Part shown: positions 30,824 to 36,048 of the stretch, one piece after another
How positions within the stretch are numbered: position 1 is the first letter of the stretch
How the letters are laid out: each line of letters begins with the position of its first letter
Source: an uncultured Solobacterium sp.
GTDB lineage: Bacteria; Bacillota_I; Bacilli_A; Erysipelotrichales; Erysipelotrichaceae
Direction: 5' to 3'
Assembly (NCBI GenBank): GCA_938041275.1
Contig: CALISH010000024.1
Location: 1-36,048 of the forward strand
DNA length: 36,048 nucleotides
Position numbers and translations under genes: made by a program
Notes under the pieces: generated by a model
What the model saw: the letters and a program-made list of their open reading frames with translations, nothing else
The model's database searches: none
Told to the model about the DNA's origin: nothing

Positions 30824-31984
30824 TTATTCAGCTTGTAGTTTCTCTAGTGATAAACCACAATAATACAATTCCATCTGTAAGAATAGTTTTGTCTTCTTGA
30901 TAAAATCAACTGTACTATCTTCACAAGTAGATGTTTGACTATTATTCACAAAATCATACTGACATGCGCCTAAACTACCATTGTCACCCTTCCAACTATA
31001 TACATAAGTGATAGAACGATTACTATAGGTAAATGTCTTATTCGCAAAGTCAATGTGATAACTTTCATTCTCATTGAATTTATTGCTATATACATCCTCT
31101 GATTCTTTCGTGTAATTTAGTCGTGATACAAGTCTCTTCTTAAAGGTTGCTGTAACAGTATCCTCTGGAGAATCATCGTCTGTTGTCACAGTCTGAATCG
31201 AACTCGTATCAATGTCCTTGTAATATACGTATGCACTCTCAGCCTGTTTGGTTTGATCACTGATAGATACCGTTGTTTCACCAAACTTTAGATAGTTTAT
31301 TTCACTTTCATATTTAACATCTACGGACTGTCCATTTGTCGTAATTGTAGTATCAAACACTGCAGTTTCTTTTACGTAGTGCTGTTCTTCATCGAATGTC
31401 ACATGAATTTCATTACTCGTAACATCAAATGAATCAAAGTTCTTTAATCCATATGAATCATATCGACTTAAGAAGATTTCTTTTGCTCGATCTGCTTGAA
31501 GTTGAATCGTATATTCGTTTTTATCTTTCGTTATGGACGCAATATCTCCAGCTTCAAATACATATGGATCAAGTGGAACCAACATTGTCTTCTTTAGATT
31601 GCTGAAATCCATATCTTCATAGTAATTAACAGAGTTATATGTGTTATACAATCTACCACCATAATAATCTCCGTTTAATTCCGATAACATTCCATCCGCA
31701 TTGATGTGCTGTTCATAGTGAGCAGTATCACCATCTGTTTCTAACACCCCATCCATGAGATATGTATCTAGTGTTTTATCACTATATGTCATTGTGTATT
31801 TTGACTGAACACTTACTGTCCAAGAAGATTCAATCTTTCGATTTTTTAATGTTGTGGTATATTCTCCTAATGTAGAATCATCTGTTTGAATCGTCTGTTC
31901 TACACTAGATTGTTGTTGTGCTGTGTGCTTTCCACATCCTACTAATAGTAATGCGGTGATACATAATATTTTTATCATTTTCAT
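30824..31984 (-). CDS. Lipoprotein of unknown function
   Basis: The 386-residue protein has a lipoprotein signal peptide with lipobox LVGC (Cys17), so it is membrane-anchored outside. The rest is Ser/Thr/Asp/Tyr-rich and beta-strand-like, without cysteines for metal binding or a catalytic motif I can name; I recognise no family. A TGATATAAT extended -10 ends 8 nt before the ATG and no ribosome site is visible, so the message may be nearly leaderless. It is the first gene of the operon with the ACT, UPF0210 and sigma-SH3b genes. Its location outside the cell, like the SH3b domain, suggests an envelope-related theme. Confidence 0.85.
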   Translation of the reverse strand: MKMIKILCITALLLVGCGKHTAQQQSSVEQTIQTDDSTLGEYTTTLKNRKIESSWTVSVQSKYTMTYSDKTLDTYLMDGVLETDGDTAHYEQHINADGMLSELNGDYYGGRLYNTYNSVNYYEDMDFSNLKKTMLVPLDPYVFEAGDIASITKDKNEYTIQLQADRAKEIFLSRYDSYGLKNFDSFDVTSNEIHVTFDEEQHYVKETAVFDTTITTNGQSVDVKYESEINYLKFGETTVSISDQTKQAESAYVYYKDIDTSSIQTVTTDDDSPEDTVTATFKKRLVSRLNYTKESEDVYSNKFNENESYHIDFANKTFTYSNRSITYVYSWKGDNGSLGACQYDFVNNSQTSTCEDSTVDFIKKTKLFLQMELYYCGLSLEKLQAE

Positions 31985-31992
31985 ATGCTTTT

Positions 31993-32001
31993 ATTATATC
32001 A
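31993..32001 (-). promoter_or_regulatory. Extended -10 promoter of the lipoprotein-ACT-UPF0210-sigma/SH3b operon
   Basis: On the minus strand TGATATAAT is a perfect extended -10. It is followed by eight bases and the ATG at 31984, leaving a leader of about 2 nt. No strong -35 is seen. Confidence 0.55.
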
Positions 32002-32063
32002 ATCTTTAAACTCTTATACGATAGAAAGCCATAAAATCTTCATACAAAACTAATCTAAGCTTT

Positions 32064-32096
32064 AAAAAACCAGAGTCTTCATTCTCTGGCTTTTTT
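32064..32096. terminator. Bidirectional terminator downstream of the esterase gene
   Basis: A 6-bp stem CCAGAG/CTCTGG with an 8-nt loop (32070-32089) is flanked by A and T runs on both sides. On the minus strand it follows the esterase stop codon by about 70 nt and ends in six T residues. Confidence 0.82.
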
Positions 32097-32160
32097 ATTT
32101 CATTTTATTTGTCAGTTAGCTCGATAATAAATAATCTCTTTACTATCAGTTATTCATCAT

Positions 32161-33102
32161 CTACTTCATTAACTTATCTTCAAAGAAATCAACTGTATTT
32201 TCTACAACAATTCTTTTTACATATGCTTTGTCACTATAAAATCCATAACTATGTCCATCTTCTGGAGTCAAGATTATTGCTGAACCTAATTCTTCAGCTA
32301 CAGACTTACTTACAGAAGGTGATACCGCCGTATCATCTACCGCATAAATCACCATCGAAGGTCCATTATATGATTTCTTAACTTCCTGCATTAATGTTGT
32401 GAAATCTTTTTCTTCTAAATCCGCAAACCATTTTGTACTTAATTCTTGTTTCTGACCGTAAATCGTCGTGAAGTCAGCATAACCATCTTTTGATTCTTGT
32501 GCCGTTTTCTTTAAAAATTCCCAGTTTTCTGTTCCGCCAAATAATTTCTTTAAATCTTCCGTATCTGCGGCAGGTGCTAATAAGCATACTGCCTTAAAGT
32601 TATCTCTCTGACTTGCCAGCATTTCCAGGGAAATTCTACCTCCCATTGAATAACCGAATATACCAACAGAATCTTTATTTACTGCGTAATGAACAGCCAT
32701 GTATTTCATTGCGTCTTCGGTATATTGGATCATATTTGTTAGATTATTATTTCTAAACTGTTCCTTTGAATCACCACATCCTGGATAATCCATGCGGATA
32801 CTCGCAATTCCTCTTTCAGCCAATCCCTGCGCTATCGCATCTAGTCCACCATTTTCACTTCTTGATCCACCATGTCCATGACAAATTACAACATATGGCA
32901 CATTTTCTTTGTTTAAAGGCATGGTGACAGTCGCATATACATCTACATCTCCGGATTGATATATAGCATCTTCCTCGGAATATTTTTCGTTCGATGTTTT
33001 CTCAGTTGATACTTGCGAGGTTTGCTTATTCTCCTCTTTTTTACATCCTGTTAAACCAATTAGTAGAAAAACTGTCGAAAGAATACAATAAAACTTTTTC
33101 AT
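32161..33102 (-). CDS. Lipoprotein alpha/beta hydrolase (feruloyl/cinnamoyl-esterase-like)
   Basis: The 313-residue protein has a lipobox LTGC (Cys20) and is thus tethered on the outer face of the membrane. The hydrolase fold shows HGHGG (about 75-79, oxyanion hole), the nucleophile elbow GYSMGG with Ser152, a probable Asp257 in DDTAVSP, and His284 in DGHSYGF. The pattern HGHGGSxxENG followed by MDYPGCGDS resembles the cinnamoyl/feruloyl esterases of gut Firmicutes, which release hydroxycinnamic acids from esters such as chlorogenate; this is a by-eye resemblance. It has an AGGAGG site and its own promoter, is next to an extracellular flavin reductase gene in the same direction, and ends at a terminator. 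Confidence 0.88.
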   Translation of the reverse strand: MKKFYCILSTVFLLIGLTGCKKEENKQTSQVSTEKTSNEKYSEEDAIYQSGDVDVYATVTMPLNKENVPYVVICHGHGGSRSENGGLDAIAQGLAERGIASIRMDYPGCGDSKEQFRNNNLTNMIQYTEDAMKYMAVHYAVNKDSVGIFGYSMGGRISLEMLASQRDNFKAVCLLAPAADTEDLKKLFGGTENWEFLKKTAQESKDGYADFTTIYGQKQELSTKWFADLEEKDFTTLMQEVKKSYNGPSMVIYAVDDTAVSPSVSKSVAEELGSAIILTPEDGHSYGFYSDKAYVKRIVVENTVDFFEDKLMK

Positions 33103-33129
33103 GTATTATTATCCTCCTATTCATGGTTG

Positions 33130-33150
33130 ATGAACTGCTTTGAAGTTCAT
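33130..33150. promoter_or_regulatory. Inverted repeat in the esterase leader
   Basis: ATGAACT (33130-33136) and AGTTCAT (33144-33150) form a perfect 7-bp inverted repeat with a 7-nt loop. It lies between the predicted esterase promoter and the ribosome site. It could be an operator or an RNA stem-loop; there is no T run, so it is not a terminator. Confidence 0.45.
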
Positions 33151-33163
33151 TATTGTTACTCTT

Positions 33164-33193
33164 ATTGTATTGATATTTCACATATAAACACAA
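33164..33193 (-). promoter_or_regulatory. Predicted promoter of the esterase gene
   Basis: On the minus strand TTGTGT (complement of 33188-33193) and TACAAT (complement of 33164-33169) are 18 nt apart. The spacer contains AAATATCAA, also found in the promoter of the neighbouring flavoprotein gene. Confidence 0.5.
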
Positions 33194-33196
33194 TAG

Positions 33197-33230
33197 AAAA
33201 AGAGGCAATTCTTCTTATCTGAATTACCTC
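33197..33230 (-). terminator. Terminator of the extracellular flavoprotein gene
   Basis: On the minus strand a 10-bp stem GAGGTAATTC/GAATTGCCTC (one G-T pair) with a 9-nt loop runs into TTTTT. It lies 21 nt after the stop codon and before the esterase promoter, so the two genes are separate transcripts, apart from read-through. Confidence 0.83.
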
Positions 33231-33251
33231 GATCATATTTGTATTTATTTA

Positions 33252-35114
33252 TTACTTCTTTGCGTATTCAGCGGCTGCTTGACCTGCCAATCTACCAGAT
33301 GTTAAGGAGAATCCTAGCCCTACGCCTTCAACGTTTTGATAAGCCGCTACACTTACACCAGAAACGTTGTTTCCTGTTGCGTATAGACCTTTAATTACCT
33401 TATAATCATCTGTTAATACTTCAAGTTTATCTGTAGTATTTACTCCACCTAAAGCACCAAGTACACCAGAGTGGCCGCAAGTTACATAGAATGGACCATT
33501 TTCAACAGTATATGTTAAATCTTGTGGATCTTTAAAGAACTCTGTATCACTACCATTCTTAACAAAAGTATTATATTTAGCGATTGTTTCCTTCAATGTC
33601 TCTTTATCACAGCCGATAAATTCAGCTACTTCATCTAATGTCTGACAAATCTTTCCCGCATTTGCATCTTCAAGTGCTTTCCAATCCGCATTCCATGTAT
33701 CTTTATCGATTGGTGCATGATAAATTGTTGGTTTGCCATTTTCATCTTTGATACCGAAACGATCCCAGTAATGTACCCATGAACCTGTATTAGGTTGTGT
33801 AGTATCTGTCCAACGATCTGCAGTTGTTTGATCAAAGATTGTATATGCTAGTCCACCCTGTGCAATTACTGCAGATGAGAACTCTACTGTATCTTTTAAT
33901 AAATCTTCATTCATGAAACGTTGACCTTGGCTATTTACCCAAAGGATAGGTGTATTTAAACTCAATTGAGATACTGTTTCTTCTCCTGCACCTTTAGTCA
34001 CTACTCCATGGTTCATTGTGAGTAGTTCACCTCTCGCAGCACCTTTATCCCACATCATTTCAATGCCTGGTAATTGGTTTCCTTTAATGACCATTGCATT
34101 GTTGTATACAGTGTCACCTAATGTTTCTTTCATTAGTTCTTGGTTCGCTGCGAAAGAACCTGTTGCGACAATAACCGATTTTGCATTAACTGTTAACTTG
34201 CCACCATCTTGCTTTTCACAGATAGCTCCTACAACATTACCATCTGTATCTGTGATAAGTTCTTTAGCTGTTGTATTGTATTTTACTTCTACACCATCTT
34301 TTTCAAGTTGTTCTGCAAAATGCTTAAATGGCTCTGCACCACCCCAACGATGATAAATAACATCTGTATTAAAATGTGCAATCTGCTGAGGCATTTCAGA
34401 TAGATAGAACTTAACCCCTTTATCTAAACAGTATGCAACTGTATTCTTAGCTTCTGATACAAAACGACGAATCAAACTACCATTTCCTAATTGACTGTTA
34501 TGATCCTGCATATATTCATACCAATATTCTTCATTTGTCTGCATATGATCGCCATAGCGTTCTTTTTGTAGATCTGTACCAATCGCAAACATACCCTGTG
34601 CTGCATTGCCAAAACCACCAAGAACATCGGTTGCTTCAACACCAATTACCTTCACACCTGCTTCACTAGCTGTTAATGCCGCAAGAGTTCCAGAAGCACC
34701 CATACCAACAACTAATACGTCTGTGTCTACTGTTTCATCTTCACCTTTTTTAGCTGCTGTTTCATCAACTTTTAATCCAGCTTGTTCAAATGCTGATTTT
34801 GCTGCTTTGATGATAGCTTCACTGGAAATTGTTGAACCAGAAACTGCATCTACATTAGGACTCTGTTTTTCTTTGATTTCCTTTGCTAATTGTTCTGCTG
34901 CTGCACCACCCTTATCAGGTGTTTCTTTAGAAGCATCAATCGTAACATCTTCTACTTTTCCGCCACTAACTTTTAGTGTGACCTTGATATCTCCACCAAA
35001 GCCTTTTTCACTTGCTGAGAATTCACCATCTTTTGCTCCACCAGTTTTTTGCGTACATCCAAATAAACTACATGCGAGCATGGCAGATAACATTAACTTA
35101 CCAAACTTCTTCAT
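33252..35114 (-). CDS. Extracytoplasmic FMN/FAD reductase lipoprotein (fumarate-reductase-like flavoprotein)
   Basis: The 620-residue protein has a lipobox LFGC (Cys20), an FMN-binding domain (about 28-115) and an FAD-binding fumarate-reductase/succinate-dehydrogenase-type domain (about 130-620). The flavinylation motif DAVSGST is at 89-95, so Thr95 should carry FMN attached by an ApbE-type transferase. The Rossmann motif is GMGASG at 137-142, and the family block GQRFMNE is seen. The usual C-terminal NRxGGN motif with the substrate Arg of fumarate reductases reads YQNVEGVGLGF here, so fumarate itself is doubtful. Related surface enzymes reduce urocanate, methacrylate, cinnamate and other unsaturated acids in anaerobic respiration. 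The ATG at 35114 follows a GGGGAGG site. It is divergent from an AraC regulator. Confidence 0.92.
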   Translation of the reverse strand: MKKFGKLMLSAMLACSLFGCTQKTGGAKDGEFSASEKGFGGDIKVTLKVSGGKVEDVTIDASKETPDKGGAAAEQLAKEIKEKQSPNVDAVSGSTISSEAIIKAAKSAFEQAGLKVDETAAKKGEDETVDTDVLVVGMGASGTLAALTASEAGVKVIGVEATDVLGGFGNAAQGMFAIGTDLQKERYGDHMQTNEEYWYEYMQDHNSQLGNGSLIRRFVSEAKNTVAYCLDKGVKFYLSEMPQQIAHFNTDVIYHRWGGAEPFKHFAEQLEKDGVEVKYNTTAKELITDTDGNVVGAICEKQDGGKLTVNAKSVIVATGSFAANQELMKETLGDTVYNNAMVIKGNQLPGIEMMWDKGAARGELLTMNHGVVTKGAGEETVSQLSLNTPILWVNSQGQRFMNEDLLKDTVEFSSAVIAQGGLAYTIFDQTTADRWTDTTQPNTGSWVHYWDRFGIKDENGKPTIYHAPIDKDTWNADWKALEDANAGKICQTLDEVAEFIGCDKETLKETIAKYNTFVKNGSDTEFFKDPQDLTYTVENGPFYVTCGHSGVLGALGGVNTTDKLEVLTDDYKVIKGLYATGNNVSGVSVAAYQNVEGVGLGFSLTSGRLAGQAAAEYAKK

Positions 35115-35144
35115 TATTATTTCCTCCCCGAGACTTATATATAG

Positions 35145-35173
35145 ATAATAGTATTTTGATATTTTTATCACAA
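35145..35173 (-). promoter_or_regulatory. Promoter of the flavoprotein gene with TGATA-N4-TATCA operator
   Basis: On the minus strand TTGTGA (complement of 35168-35173) and TATTAT (complement of 35145-35150) are 17 nt apart. An inverted repeat TGATA-TTTT-TATCA at 35157-35170 fills the spacer and overlaps the -35. The leader is about 25 nt. The divergent AraC-type protein is the natural candidate to bind here; that is inference. Confidence 0.65.
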
Positions 35174-35228
35174 TGTGTATTTCTTATTTAAAAAGTGTTT
35201 TAATCTTAGGTATATAGGAATGAACATT

Positions 35229-36008
35229 ATGGTTAAAAAAGACATAAAACTATTTAAATCATCAAATGGGAAGACATCTACAATATCACTACTATATTGT
35301 GATGAAGATACTGATATTCGACTTAAAAATCGTAGTTATCAAATGTATCCCGGATATATTGTACTCTGCCATCCAGATATCACATGGTCATCGACAAATA
35401 AGATTACCATTATTTCTTTCCATGAGTCTTTTTTTGATTCTTTATTCTATAGTCAAATTGCAGACTGTAAAATTATTTACGATTTTATCACTACTAGAAA
35501 TTCATGCGAGCATGATCATCTATTTTTTAAGGCGGATACATCCAGTGACTTTAAAAATCTGTTCGAGTTCTTAAAACGTGAGATTTATCATACAGATATT
35601 TACTCCGTGAAACTGCAACATCTACTTGTAGTTGGATTATTTACTCTACTAGATCGAAAACGTCCTACAAATCTTGTTGTACAAAACTCAACTATGATTG
35701 CTAAAAATCGTTTCGGAAAGATTCTAAAGTATATGGGAGATCATTTTGATGAATGTACTCTACAAGATGTTGCGTCAAAATTTTCTTATAATCCTGATTA
35801 TCTTTCTTCTATGTTTAAGCGTATTACAGGTATCTCTTTCTCAGAGAAATTACTTTATATTCGTTTAGAAGAATCTTGTCGTCTACTAAGAACATCCAAT
35901 TATTCAATTGAGGAGATTTCTTCCTTAATTGGATTTAAAGATAAAAGTTATTTCAACCGTAAATTTAAAGGCGCTCTAAAATTACTTGGGGTCGGGGTAC
36001 CGCAATGA
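35229..36008 (+). CDS. AraC-family transcriptional regulator, C-terminus apparently disrupted
   Basis: The 259-residue frame has an N-terminal effector domain (about 1-155) and a C-terminal AraC HTH pair (about 165-248). The first HTH runs through LQDVASKFSYNPDYLSSMFKRITG, the second through IEEISSLIGFKDKSYFNRKFKG. Just after this the family normally continues with a Gly/Pro-Ser-x-Tyr-Arg end of about 12-20 residues, but here the frame changes to LKLLGVGVPQ and stops. The DNA after about 35970 is unlike its surroundings, with repeated GGGGTACC, which suggests an insertion or rearrangement at the window edge. The ATG at 35229 has an AGGA site 9 nt upstream. It is divergent from, and likely controls, the flavoprotein gene. 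Whether it still functions is uncertain. Confidence 0.82.
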   Translation: MVKKDIKLFKSSNGKTSTISLLYCDEDTDIRLKNRSYQMYPGYIVLCHPDITWSSTNKITIISFHESFFDSLFYSQIADCKIIYDFITTRNSCEHDHLFFKADTSSDFKNLFEFLKREIYHTDIYSVKLQHLLVVGLFTLLDRKRPTNLVVQNSTMIAKNRFGKILKYMGDHFDECTLQDVASKFSYNPDYLSSMFKRITGISFSEKLLYIRLEESCRLLRTSNYSIEEISSLIGFKDKSYFNRKFKGALKLLGVGVPQ

Positions 36009-36029
36009 GAAATCTTGGGGTACCTTTTT
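35985..36029. repeat. GGGGTACC-containing direct repeats at the AraC 3' end
   Basis: CTTGGGGT occurs at 35985-35992 and again at 36014-36021, and GGGGTACC at 35994-36001 and 36017-36024. The two GGTACC copies can pair with each other and a T run follows (36025-36029), so the segment may also act as a terminator. It could be the end of an unseen mobile element; the window ends before this can be judged. Confidence 0.45.
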
Positions 36030-36048
36030 GATACTTCTTCAGAAAACT

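Noticed and set aside
33252..35114. A true fumarate reductase
   Set aside because: The FMN and FAD domains fit the superfamily, but the C-terminal Arg-containing NRxGGN pattern is not seen, so I kept the substrate open.
34606..35148. A plus-strand open frame opposite the flavoprotein N-terminus
   Set aside because: It is antisense to a clear lipoprotein flavin reductase and shows no family features or ribosome site.
1..36048. CRISPR arrays, rRNA genes and complete insertion sequences
   Set aside because: I found no regularly spaced repeats, no rRNA segments and no transposase frames; only the last 80 bases hint at a possible mobile-element end.

Overview
The window reads as chromosomal DNA of a low-GC Firmicute. 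The str operon order (rpsL-rpsG-fusA-tuf), strong AGGAGG-type ribosome sites and many short intrinsic terminators support this. Extracytoplasmic FMN/FAD reductases, DUF3784 and PucR/AraC regulators would fit an anaerobic, host-associated lineage such as the Erysipelotrichia; that placement is inference. I see no prophage, CRISPR array or complete insertion sequence.

Layout. 1-3800: a partial glycerophosphodiester phosphodiesterase, yaaA, a divergent SseB-like gene, an HSL-type hydrolase and a patatin-like phospholipase. 3885-6950: a PucR-type regulator divergent from a KdgT-family permease and acetolactate decarboxylase. 7029-11030: a leftward operon of a small membrane protein, a GH2 glycosidase, Hsp33 and a tRNA-dihydrouridine synthase. 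11148-13850: a two-repeat lipoprotein resembling FMN-binding proteins, with a Fur-like box on its promoter, and an SLC13-type anion permease. 13968-18245: the str operon. 18545-20613: a zinc-ribbon protein of unknown function, the 3' remnant of a sortase-anchored pilin-like gene, a DUF3784 protein and tRNA-Asn. 20772-23817: a YdjI/YdjG/YdjH-like module (SPFH, zinc ribbon, TPM) without PspA. 23853-27741: an O-methyltransferase divergent from a SWIM-SNF2 helicase. 27774-31984: a leftward operon of a lipoprotein, an ACT protein, UPF0210 and an unusual sigma-like/transmembrane/SH3b fusion. 32161-36008: a lipoprotein esterase, a lipoprotein FMN/FAD reductase and a divergent AraC regulator whose 3' end looks disrupted at the window edge.

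Most interesting. The last block could be a cell-surface pathway in which an esterase frees an unsaturated acid and an extracellular flavoprotein reduces it as an electron acceptor. The Fur-boxed lipoprotein may be a second part of surface flavin chemistry. The sigma-SH3b fusion looks like a one-protein envelope sensor. The permease/acetolactate decarboxylase pair suggests an unusual substrate for a KdgT-family carrier. Two divergent gene pairs share symmetric AT-rich -10 elements, with the leftward gene apparently leaderless in both. All functional proposals beyond family assignment are inference from sequence and context.
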